Below, one piece after another: positions 53,914-61,426 of a stretch of DNA of 64,000 bases; the stretch's first letter is position 1, and every line of letters starts with the position of its first letter. Location of the stretch: assembly GCF_004342175.1 (NCBI RefSeq), contig NZ_SMAO01000003.1, positions 1-64,000 on the forward strand. The letters are read 5' to 3'. The translations under genes were made by a program, and so were the position numbers. The DNA is from Thiobaca trueperi. GTDB lineage: Bacteria > Pseudomonadota > Gammaproteobacteria > Chromatiales > Chromatiaceae. Below the pieces are notes generated by a model, which was not told where the DNA came from, did not search any database, and was given only the letters and a program-made list of their open reading frames with translations.

Positions 53914-54876
53914 TCAGCGCCGCACCCCCGGCGGATCGGGCCGGTCGATACTGATCGCGCGGGCCTGACGGTCGATGAAATCCACCCCGGCGTCATAGCC
54001 GCGGATCCGCAGGATCTGATGTCGCACCGCCGCTTCGACCAGGATCGCCAGATTGCGACCGGGCGCCACCGGCATGATGATCTTGGGCACCGCCACGCCC
54101 AGAATGTTGGTTGCCGTCAGACTGCCGGTGAGCCGGTCGATGGAGTCGAGCTGCTGTCGGTCCAGCGGTTGCAGATCGATGATGAGGTTGAGTGTCTTGG
54201 TGCGCAGCACGGCGCCCTCGCCGAACATGGCGCGGATATTGAGGATCCCCAGACCGCGCACTTCGAGAAAATCGCGCAGTGTCTCGGGGCAGGTGCCGTC
54301 CAGCGTCTCCGGGGCGATGCGGGCGAAACGCGGCGCATCGTCGGCAATCAGACGATGTCCCCGGGTGATGAGGTCAAGCGCGAGTTCGCTCTTGCCGACC
54401 GCCGGGTCGCCGATCAGCAGCACGCCCATCCCCAGCACTTCGATGAAAACGCCGTGAACCGTCTTGCGCTCGGCCAGCGCATGGGCCAGAAAATAACGCA
54501 GATGGTTGATCAGCTCCTGATCGCCGAGCGGCGAGCCCAGCAGCGGTGTCTGCGTCCGTTCGGCGTAGTCGCGGATGGTCGCATCCGGCTGGATATCGTC
54601 GGCGAAGAGCACGGCGGCGGGACAGTCTGCGAATAGCCGGTCGATGGTTTCGGCGAAGGCGGTGCTGCCGAGACCGGCCAGATAGACCTGCTCCGGATGA
54701 CCGATGATCTGCAGCCGGTTCGGGTGGATGCAGTTCAGCGAGCCGATGAGCGAGCGGCGCGCATGCTGCGGGTTCTCGCCGCGCAGGGGACGCAGGGCGT
54801 CTGGCTCGGGGGTCAGCCAGCGCAGCTTGAGTTGAGGGCCGGTCTGCGCGATCAGTGCTTGCAGGCTGTCGATCAT
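53914..54876 (-). CDS. hprK: HPr kinase/phosphorylase
   Basis: A 320-residue HprK that phosphorylates HPr on serine and removes it again. The P-loop reads VLLIGDPAVGKSELALDLITRGHRLIADD. The HprK signature LEVRGLGILNIRAMFGEGAV and the C-terminal KIIMPVAPGRNLAILVEAAVRHQILRIRGYDA are intact. The N-terminal domain begins MIDSLQALIAQTG. Confidence 0.94.
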   Translation of the reverse strand: MIDSLQALIAQTGPQLKLRWLTPEPDALRPLRGENPQHARRSLIGSLNCIHPNRLQIIGHPEQVYLAGLGSTAFAETIDRLFADCPAAVLFADDIQPDATIRDYAERTQTPLLGSPLGDQELINHLRYFLAHALAERKTVHGVFIEVLGMGVLLIGDPAVGKSELALDLITRGHRLIADDAPRFARIAPETLDGTCPETLRDFLEVRGLGILNIRAMFGEGAVLRTKTLNLIIDLQPLDRQQLDSIDRLTGSLTATNILGVAVPKIIMPVAPGRNLAILVEAAVRHQILRIRGYDAGVDFIDRQARAISIDRPDPPGVRR

Positions 54877-54892
54877 GGCGGGTCTGGATAGC

Positions 54893-55342
54893 CTAGCGGC
54901 TGTTCAGCACGCGCAGGAGCGCGGCGGGCGAATCCGCCTCGCGCAACTGCGCCCGGATCGACGGGTCACTGAACAGACTGGCCAGATGCGCCAGCAGGCG
55001 CAGGTGTTCTTCATTCGCGGCCTCCGGCACCAGCAGGGCAAAGGCGAGATCCACAGGTTCGCCGTCTGCGGCGTCATAATCGACGCCGCTGGCGGTTTTC
55101 ACGAAGGCGCCCTGGACCTGCGTGACCTCCCTGATGCGGGCATGCGGCAGGGCGATGCCGTGGCCCAGTCCGGTACTGCCCAGTCGCTCGCGTTCCAGCA
55201 GTCGCTCGAAGATGGACTCGGTGTGCAGGCGTGGATGATCGCCTGCCAGCAGGTCGGCAAGCATTTCGAGCAGACGCTTCTTGCTCGCGATCTCAAGACC
55301 GCATCCAATGCGGGCTTCATTGATCAGATCGGGGCTGAACAT
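54893..55342 (-). CDS. ptsN: Nitrogen-regulatory EIIA protein PtsN
   Basis: A 149-residue EIIA-Ntr with the phosphorylation His in GLGHGIALPHARI and the flanking AKTASGVDYD-like and LAFALLVPEAANEEHLRLLAHLA segments. It relays PTS phosphorylation to potassium transport and nitrogen control in relatives. AGGAG precedes ATG 55342. It begins a new transcription unit after the terminator at 55515. Confidence 0.94.
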   Translation of the reverse strand: MFSPDLINEARIGCGLEIASKKRLLEMLADLLAGDHPRLHTESIFERLLERERLGSTGLGHGIALPHARIREVTQVQGAFVKTASGVDYDAADGEPVDLAFALLVPEAANEEHLRLLAHLASLFSDPSIRAQLREADSPAALLRVLNSR

Positions 55343-55514
55343 GGGTCCAACTCCTGTTTAGTCGCCAGCGCGCCTGACGGCGCGGGGATCGGGGCGCGAT
55401 ACCCGTAAGGGGTGTCGCAGGCCAAGGGTTTTACTCATGAATGCGGTGAGCCTCGGATCATCCTGACGACAGAATCACGTTCATCGTTTGCATCTCGTCT
55501 GTCATCGTCTCAAT

Positions 55515-55553
55515 GAAAACACCTCGAACGGGAGGCCTGCTCTCCGTCCGAGG
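55515..55553 (-). terminator. Intrinsic terminator after hpf
   Basis: Read on the minus strand: stem CCTCGGACGGAG, loop AGCAGGC, stem CTCCCGTTCGAGG, then TGTTTTC. It lies 55 bases past the hpf stop and ends the kdsD-to-hpf run before ptsN. The remainder of the 265-base gap (55343-55607) shows no gene and should hold the ptsN promoter. Confidence 0.7.
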
Positions 55554-55607
55554 CGCCGCGTGCGTTCCAGGGAGGCACGGCTGTGGTGAGCCGCTCAGGT
55601 GGCTGCG

Positions 55608-55940
55608 TTAATCCTCTTCAGCCTCGGCGATCCTGGAGGAGCTGGTCACGCCGCGATGACTGCTTTTCTTTTCCTTGTAGCGCAGCACCTGCCGATCCAG
55701 CTTGTCGATGAGGGCGTCGATGGCGGCGTACATGTCCTCATGGACGGAGTCGGCAAAGACCTTGCCGCCATTGATATGGAGCGTCGCCTCCGCCTTTTGG
55801 GCGAGTTTTTCCACACTGAGGACGACGTGGGCGTTGATGACGTGGTCGAAATGTCGCGCCAGGCGCTCGAATTTATTATCGACATAGACCTTTAGCGCAT
55901 CGGTAACGTCGATGTGGTGACCCGTCAGGTTGATCTGCAT
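55608..55940 (-). CDS. hpf: Ribosome hibernation promoting factor (short form)
   Basis: A 110-residue HPF/YfiA protein: MQINLTGHHIDVTDALKVYVDNKFERLARHFDHV, EATLHINGGKVFADSVHEDMYAAIDALIDKLDRQVLRYKEK. It binds the 30S subunit and inactivates ribosomes when growth stops. ATG 55940 was chosen (AGGAG at 7 bases); an ATG one codon earlier is possible. It follows rpoN, as in other gammaproteobacteria. Confidence 0.95.
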   Translation of the reverse strand: MQINLTGHHIDVTDALKVYVDNKFERLARHFDHVINAHVVLSVEKLAQKAEATLHINGGKVFADSVHEDMYAAIDALIDKLDRQVLRYKEKKSSHRGVTSSSRIAEAEED

Positions 55941-55969
55941 CATATGACTCCTAAGGTTCAAACGGCCTG

Positions 55970-57454
55970 TCAAGCCAGGCGTTTGCGCTCGTTCGAGGGT
56001 GGGATACCCATTGCCTCGCGGTATTTGGCGACTGTCCGGCGCGCGACATTGATGCCCTGTGCCTCAAGATCCTTGGCGATTTTCTCGTCGCTCAAGGGTT
56101 TTCTGGCGGATTCTCCCGCAATCAGCTTGCGGATCAGGGCACGAATGGCCGTGGACGAACACTCGCCGCCAGAAGCGGTGTTGACGTGAGAGGAAAAAAA
56201 ATATTTGAACTCGAACGTGCCTCGCGGTGTGTGCATGTATTTCTGTGTCGTGACCCGTGACACGGTGGATTCATGCAATTCGAGCGCCTCGGCGATGTCG
56301 CGCAGCACCATGGGCCGCATTCCCTCATCGCCCTGCTCGAAAAAATCCTGTTGCATTTCCACGATCTTGGAACCCACGCGCAGAACCGTTTCATTGCGGC
56401 TGGACAGGCTCTTGATGAACCAGCGAGCCTCCTGCAGATGACTCTTCAGAGTGGTGCTGTCGGCGCTCTGATCGGTACGTCGGATCAGACGCGCATAATC
56501 TGCATTCACTCTCAGTTTGGGCGTCGAGTCGGGATTCAGCTCGACATGCCAGCGGCCTTCCAGTTTGCGCACGAAGATGTCAGGGACAACGTACTCCGAA
56601 GGCGCCTCTTCAATCAAGCCGCCAGGTCGTGGATTGAGACGGCGGATGAGGTCGAAGGCGCCGGGGATCTCCGCTTCAGACGCCTGCAACTGGCGCGCGA
56701 GCGCACTGACGTCCTGCCGGGGCAGATGATCGAAGCCGTCGCGGCAGATGCTGATGGCAAGGCTCCGAAAGGGTGTCTCGGCGGGGAGCTGGCGCAACTG
56801 GATCAGCAGACATTCGCGCAGATTGCGGGCGCCGACACCGGGTGGATCAAGCGACTGGACCCGATGCACCAGGGTTTCCACGTCGTCGGGATCGAGATCC
56901 GGGTGATCGATGGTCGCCAGCAGTTCGTCGATGTCGATGCGTAGATAACCATCTGCGTCGATGGCGTCGATGATGGCCTGGGCAATCATGAAATCGCGTT
57001 CATTCAGACGGCTGAGGTTCAACTGCCAGGCGAGATGATCGTGCAGGGTCTGCGGACGGCTCTGATGGGCGAAGGGATCGAAGTCCGAGCCGTCATCGGC
57101 GCTGTGGGCGCTGGTTGGGAGATAGGAGTCGTAAACATCGTCCCAGTGCGTATCAACCGGGAGTTCGTCGGGCATCTCGCTGGATTCGGCGCGGATTTCC
57201 TGATCGATATGGCGATCCGGTTCCATCTGCACGCGCTCTGCCTCATCGATCTGCGGGCCACGGATGTCGTCGGCCTCGCCGGCCTGGAAACGGTCAGCCT
57301 CATCCCCTTCCTCCAGCATCAGATTGGTGTCGAGCGCCTCCTGAATCTCCTTCTGGAGTTCGAGCGTGGACAATTGCAGCAGCTTGATCGCCTGCTGCAA
57401 CTGCGGCGTCATGGTGAGGTGCTGACTGAGGCGAAGCTGGATGGATTGCTTCAT
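55970..57454 (-). CDS. rpoN: RNA polymerase sigma-54 factor
   Basis: A 494-residue sigma-54. Region I is MKQSIQLRLSQHLTMTPQLQQAIKLLQLSTLELQ; an acidic region II follows (about 50-125), then the core-binding domain, a helix-turn-helix, and the RpoN box ARRTVAKYREAMGIPPS at the C-terminus. It directs transcription needing AAA+ activators, such as nitrogen genes. Confidence 0.96.
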   Translation of the reverse strand: MKQSIQLRLSQHLTMTPQLQQAIKLLQLSTLELQKEIQEALDTNLMLEEGDEADRFQAGEADDIRGPQIDEAERVQMEPDRHIDQEIRAESSEMPDELPVDTHWDDVYDSYLPTSAHSADDGSDFDPFAHQSRPQTLHDHLAWQLNLSRLNERDFMIAQAIIDAIDADGYLRIDIDELLATIDHPDLDPDDVETLVHRVQSLDPPGVGARNLRECLLIQLRQLPAETPFRSLAISICRDGFDHLPRQDVSALARQLQASEAEIPGAFDLIRRLNPRPGGLIEEAPSEYVVPDIFVRKLEGRWHVELNPDSTPKLRVNADYARLIRRTDQSADSTTLKSHLQEARWFIKSLSSRNETVLRVGSKIVEMQQDFFEQGDEGMRPMVLRDIAEALELHESTVSRVTTQKYMHTPRGTFEFKYFFSSHVNTASGGECSSTAIRALIRKLIAGESARKPLSDEKIAKDLEAQGINVARRTVAKYREAMGIPPSNERKRLA

Positions 57455-57604
57455 CGATCACGCTGAGGTCTTGAGACGATCCGTTTAAGGGGGAAAGCAA
57501 TAAGGGTGCCTAACGCGATTCTAGCCCATTTCAAACCGTTGTGTTGCGGCATTCGCGCACCCCGCCGGACAGGGCGCTTAGGCCGTTTCCCGAAACCGGA
57601 AAGG

Positions 57605-58330
57605 TCACATCGAAAAATCGGCCCCCAGATAGACCTCGCGCACCTGCCGGTCGGCGAGCAGGTCGGCCGGTGCGCCAGCGGCGATCACGTTCCCGGCGCT
57701 GATGATATAACCCCGGTCGCAGATGTCGAGCGTTTCGCGGACGTTATGGTCAGTGATGAGCACGCCGATCCGACGGTCGCGCAGATGCGAGACGATGGCC
57801 TTGATATCGCCGACCGCGATGGGGTCAACCCCGGCGAATGGCTCATCAAGCAGCATCACCACCGGATCCACTGCCAGCGCGCGGGCGATCTCCAGACGTC
57901 GCCGTTCGCCGCCCGAGAGACTGAGCGCCAGCGACTCGCTGACATGGGCGATGCCCAGCTCCTCCAGCAGCCGCGCACAGCGCTGTTCACGCTCGGGTCG
58001 CTTGAGATCGCGGCGCGTTTCCAGGATCGCCAGGATGTTCTCGCGCGCGGTGAGCTTGCGGAAGACCGAGGGTTCCTGCGCCAGATAACTGAGTCCGGCG
58101 CGGGCGCGGGCATGCATGGGCAGACGGGTGATGTCCTGATCGTTGAGCAGGATGCGGCCCTCATCCGCCGCGATCAGGCCGACGATCAGATAGAAACAGG
58201 TGGTCTTGCCCGCGCCATTGGGGCCGAGCAGACCGACCACTTCGCCGGGTTCGACCGTGACGCTGACATCCCGCAGCACCTGACGGCTGCGATAGTTTTT
58301 CTTGAGCTGCTCGGCGCGCAGTGCGGTCAT
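57605..58330 (-). CDS. lptB: Lipopolysaccharide export ATPase LptB
   Basis: A 241-residue ABC ATPase powering LPS extraction from the inner membrane with LptFG: Walker [17 protein letters not shown]-loop [12 protein letters not shown], signature [17 protein letters not shown], Walker [16 protein letters not shown], and the switch His in [10 protein letters not shown]. It overlaps lptA by 4 bases. The 150 bases between it and rpoN show no gene. Confidence 0.96.
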   Translation of the reverse strand: MTALRAEQLKKNYRSRQVLRDVSVTVEPGEVVGLLGPNGAGKTTCFYLIVGLIAADEGRILLNDQDITRLPMHARARAGLSYLAQEPSVFRKLTARENILAILETRRDLKRPEREQRCARLLEELGIAHVSESLALSLSGGERRRLEIARALAVDPVVMLLDEPFAGVDPIAVGDIKAIVSHLRDRRIGVLITDHNVRETLDICDRGYIISAGNVIAAGAPADLLADRQVREVYLGADFSM

Positions 58331-58857
58331 GGCGTGTCCGGGGTGATGGTGATCCTGACCCGGCCCGATCCGCCAGCGCGAAACTGCGCGTGCGCGCGAT
58401 CATAGACGATGCGTTCGCTGCTGAGACGGTCGGTGCCCTGATTCAGCCGGGCCTCGCCGATCAGGGTCAATTCATCGCGGTCGGCGTCATATTCCATGCG
58501 TTTGGCGAACGCCTCGACCTCGCCCTCGTCATTGTCCAGAAGCTGTTTGTAGTGAGCGGGCGCGCCGAGGGCAATGATGAGCCGGGGCTGGCGGTCTTCG
58601 CGATGGTAGACCGTGACATGGTCAGCGAGGAGCCGCATGCTGCCCTGATCGACCTGAACATGACCGACATAGACGCTGGTGCTGTCGCCCTCGCGCACCT
58701 CGACCTCGTCGGCCTCGATCTGGATGGGCTGACTGGCGTCCTCCTTGAGCGCCCACACCGGAAGCGAGACCAGGACCAGCAGGATGCCTGCCAGTCGCCA
58801 CAGGTCACAGCATGGGCCAGCAGCGGAAGCCGGGGGTGACGTTGCAGAGCGGTTCAT
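58327..58857 (-). CDS. lptA: Lipopolysaccharide transport periplasmic protein LptA
   Basis: A 176-residue periplasmic beta-jellyroll protein with a signal peptide ([16 protein letters not shown]). It has the OstA pattern [29 protein letters not shown] and [32 protein letters not shown]. It bridges LPS from LptC to LptD. Overlaps lptC by 4 bases. Confidence 0.93.
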   Translation of the reverse strand: MNRSATSPPASAAGPCCDLWRLAGILLVLVSLPVWALKEDASQPIQIEADEVEVREGDSTSVYVGHVQVDQGSMRLLADHVTVYHREDRQPRLIIALGAPAHYKQLLDNDEGEVEAFAKRMEYDADRDELTLIGEARLNQGTDRLSSERIVYDRAHAQFRAGGSGRVRITITPDTP

Positions 58858-59456
58858 GGTTTGGTCTCCGGTTCAGGCGCAAAGCGAATCTGGGTGCGCC
58901 CCTGAAAGGTGGCGCGCATCGGCTCGGCATACCAGAGCCGCATGCCCTTGGCGGTGAGGACGTCGCCGTCGCTGCGGATACGCACCGGCAGATCGGTCTC
59001 GGCGAGCGCCTGGGTCCGCCAGACATCGAGTCGTTCGGTTTCCAGATGGGTGGCGCGGGTTTGTCGGTCGCCCTGGCGGTCGAGCCGGACATCGCCGCTG
59101 AGACGGATCTGCTCGCCGCCAGCCAGCACGATTCCCTGTTCCGAGCGGGCATTCCAGGGTGGACCGTCCGGCTGGAACAGCGTCAGACGCGGCTGGCTGA
59201 GTTCGGAGACACCCTCAGCGACATAATGCCGTAATTCGTCCGCCACCAGACGCCGGCTCGGTTTGCCGTTCGCATCGGTTTCCAGGGCGGTAAAGTTCAG
59301 GGCCACATAATCTGGCAGACGGGCGCGCTGACCTGCCGGGGCAACCTCATCGGGATGTATCTGGATCTGCCACCAGGCCAGCGCACCGGAGAGGGTGAAA
59401 CCGATCCCCAGCAGCCATTGCCGGCGCGATGGCAGCCAACTCAGAGGCGGGTTCAT
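58854..59456 (-). CDS. lptC: LPS export protein LptC
   Basis: A 200-residue bitopic protein: N-terminal helix (WLLGIGFTLSGALAWWQI) and a periplasmic jellyroll (PDYVALNFTALETDANGKPSRRLVADELRHY, LSGDVRLDRQ). It anchors LptA to the inner-membrane complex. ATG 59456 overlaps the kdsC stop by 4 bases; the longer frame upstream is a shadow of kdsC. Confidence 0.92.
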   Translation of the reverse strand: MNPPLSWLPSRRQWLLGIGFTLSGALAWWQIQIHPDEVAPAGQRARLPDYVALNFTALETDANGKPSRRLVADELRHYVAEGVSELSQPRLTLFQPDGPPWNARSEQGIVLAGGEQIRLSGDVRLDRQGDRQTRATHLETERLDVWRTQALAETDLPVRIRSDGDVLTAKGMRLWYAEPMRATFQGRTQIRFAPEPETKP

Positions 59457-59974
59457 CGATAGGGCGCCAGAATGCGCTCCAGATTGCCCTGCGCATCCAG
59501 AATGAACTCGCACACCTCGCGCGCCGCGCCGCGTCCGCCATTGGTCTGGGTGCACCAATGGGCCTGCTGCCGGACCAGCGGATGGGCATCGCCGACGGCG
59601 ACCGCCAGACCGGCCCGGCGCATGACCGGCAGATCCACCACATCATCGCCGACATAGCCGATCTGTTCATCGGCGAGCCCCAGACGCTGGCGGAGATCCT
59701 CATAGGCCGGGAGTTTCTCTTTGCAACCCTGATAGATGTGTGCCACGCCGAGGCTCTCCATCCGGTTCTGCACCACCCGTGAGGAGCGCCCAGTGATAAC
59801 CGCCAGCCGCACACCGCTCTCGCGCAGCATGACCATGCCCTGACCGTCGCGCGAGTTGAACACCTTGTATTCCTGCCCGCCGTCGCCGAGATACAGGCTG
59901 CCGTCGGTTAGGACGCCATCGACATCGAAGATCAGCAACTGGATACGGGCGGCGCGTGCGCGAAGGTCTGGCAT
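59453..59974 (-). CDS. kdsC: 3-deoxy-D-manno-octulosonate 8-phosphate phosphatase
   Basis: A 173-residue HAD phosphatase of Kdo synthesis: LLIFDVDGVLTDGSLYLG (nucleophile Asp), VFNSRDGQGMVMLRESG, AVITGRSS, and YVGDDVVDLPVMRRAGLAVAVGDAH. It works after KdsA and with KdsD upstream. Separated from kdsD by a repeat-rich gap. Confidence 0.95.
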   Translation of the reverse strand: MPDLRARAARIQLLIFDVDGVLTDGSLYLGDGGQEYKVFNSRDGQGMVMLRESGVRLAVITGRSSRVVQNRMESLGVAHIYQGCKEKLPAYEDLRQRLGLADEQIGYVGDDVVDLPVMRRAGLAVAVGDAHPLVRQQAHWCTQTNGGRGAAREVCEFILDAQGNLERILAPYR

Positions 59975-60087
59975 GGAGTCGTGATCCTCTGGCGGTTCTG
60001 TTCAGCGCAGCAATGCGTTGAATAGACAGGATTAACAGTATTTCGCAGGATTGACAGGATTTTTCAAATCATTGTTTTTAATCCCGT

Positions 60088-60172
60088 TAAACCGCGCCCG
60101 GCGCGGTATGTGATCGTTGAGGATTGAGTCGGCCTTGGCAGAATCGACGACCGTTCGAGCGGGCGTGGCTTA
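60088..60172 (+). mobile_element. TA-flanked MITE-like element, type 1 (nested)
   Basis: TA-AACCGCGCCCGG...GGGCGTGGCT-TA, 85 bases with flanks; the right tip has two substitutions (GTGGCT for GCGGTT). Inserted inside the older palindrome. An AT-rich spacer (AAATATTAAAAAATATAAAG) joins it to the next element. Confidence 0.8.
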
Positions 60173-60195
60173 AAATATTAAAAAATATAAAGTTT

Positions 60196-60280
60196 TAAAC
60201 CGCGTCTCCACTGATGTCGATGACATCTCCAAAGCCAAACACAAACTGAAAATGACGCCTATCGCGCTGGACGCGGTTTA
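60196..60280 (+). mobile_element. TA-flanked MITE-like element, type 2 (nested)
   Basis: TA-AACCGCGTCTCC...TGGACGCGGTT-TA, 85 bases with flanks, nearly the same interior as 22957 (GACATCTCCAAAGCCAAACA). Its right TA abuts the resumed palindrome TAATCCTGTCTATT. Confidence 0.8.
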
Positions 60281-60299
60281 ATCCTGTCTATTTTCCTGC

Positions 60300-61319
60300 T
60301 CACACCACACCCGCACGCAGCAGGTCGTGCATGTTGAGCGCACCGATCGGGCGGCGGTCGGCATCCAGCACCAGCAGCCCGTTGATCGACTTCGATTCCA
60401 TCAGATGCAGTGCCTCCGCAGCGAGGGCGTCGGCGGCGACGGTCAGACAGGTCCGCGTCATCACCTCTTCGATGACTGTGAGATGAACGGCGATGCCGCG
60501 ATCCAGCGCCCGGCGCAGGTCGCCGTCGGTGAAGATCCCGGCCAGCATGCCATCGGCATCGACCACTGCCGTCATGCCAAGCCCTTTGCGTGACATCTCG
60601 TCCAGGGTCGCCAGCAGGCCGGTGCCGAGCGTCACCCTGGGCAACCGCTCGCCGCGATGCATGATGTCGCCGACATGCAGCAGGAGCCGGCGCCCCAGAC
60701 TGCCGGCAGGATGCGAACGCGCAAAATCCTCGGCGGTGAAGCCCCGGCTTTCGAGCAGCGCGATCGCCAGCGCATCGCCCATGACGAGCGCCGCCGTCGT
60801 GCTCGATGTGGGCGCGAGCCCCAGCGGACAGGCCTCGCTCGCCACGCTGATGTCCAGACTCACATCGGCCTCGCGATCAAGCGTTGAACCGCGTCTGCCG
60901 GTCATGCTGATCATGGGCACCCCGAGCCGCTTGAGGATCGGCAGGATGGTCAGCAGTTCGGCGGTCTCGCCTGAATTGGAGATCGCCAGCACCACATCTT
61001 TCGGCGTAATCATGCCGAGATCGCCGTGGCTGGCCTCGCCGGGATGGACGAAGAAGGCCGGGCTGCCGGTGCTGGCCAGGGTCGCCGCGATCTTGCCGCC
61101 GATATGCCCGGATTTGCCCATTCCCAGCACCACGATCCGCCCCTCGCAGGCCAGCATATAGCGACAGGCGGTGACGAAGGCGTCATCGATCCGTCCGACC
61201 AGCGCGGTCACAGCGGCGGCTTCGGTTTCGATCACCGCGCGCCCGAGCGCCTGAATCCGGTCTGCCTCACCGCTCGCGAGAGCGGCCTGTCGCGCGCCGA
61301 GTTGCCGTCTTGCTGTCAT
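60300..61319 (-). CDS. kdsD: Arabinose-5-phosphate isomerase
   Basis: A 339-residue KdsD/KpsF: SIS domain (VLGMGKSGHIGGKIAATLAS, HPGEASHGDLGMI, AISNSGETAEL, LAPTSSTTAALVMGDALA) and two C-terminal CBS repeats (MSRKGLGMTAVVDADGMLAGIFTDGDLRR, MESKSINGLLVLDADRRPIGALNMHDLL). It makes arabinose-5-phosphate for Kdo. It heads the kdsD-kdsC-lptCAB-rpoN-hpf run. Confidence 0.95.
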   Translation of the reverse strand: MTARRQLGARQAALASGEADRIQALGRAVIETEAAAVTALVGRIDDAFVTACRYMLACEGRIVVLGMGKSGHIGGKIAATLASTGSPAFFVHPGEASHGDLGMITPKDVVLAISNSGETAELLTILPILKRLGVPMISMTGRRGSTLDREADVSLDISVASEACPLGLAPTSSTTAALVMGDALAIALLESRGFTAEDFARSHPAGSLGRRLLLHVGDIMHRGERLPRVTLGTGLLATLDEMSRKGLGMTAVVDADGMLAGIFTDGDLRRALDRGIAVHLTVIEEVMTRTCLTVAADALAAEALHLMESKSINGLLVLDADRRPIGALNMHDLLRAGVV

Positions 61320-61426
61320 GCCTGTCGTGGATCCTGTTGTGTCCTGATCGCTGGGAGAAGTTTGCGGGAAGACGCCGGAAATTGGAATCGACCGCTGTGC
61401 CGGGAAACCAGGCGGAAACTCCCGCG

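Larger units (their letters stand above)
60021..60292. repeat. GACAGGATTAACAG palindrome split by a MITE pair
   Basis: The left part AATAGACAGGATTAACAG...AATCCCGTTA (60021-60089) and the right part TAATCCTGTCTATT (60279-60292) form the palindrome seen intact at 29711, interrupted by 60090-60278. The TA of its TTAA is present on both sides of the insert. Together with the MITEs this accounts for nearly all of the 325-base kdsC-kdsD gap; no gene is seen there. Confidence 0.85.
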
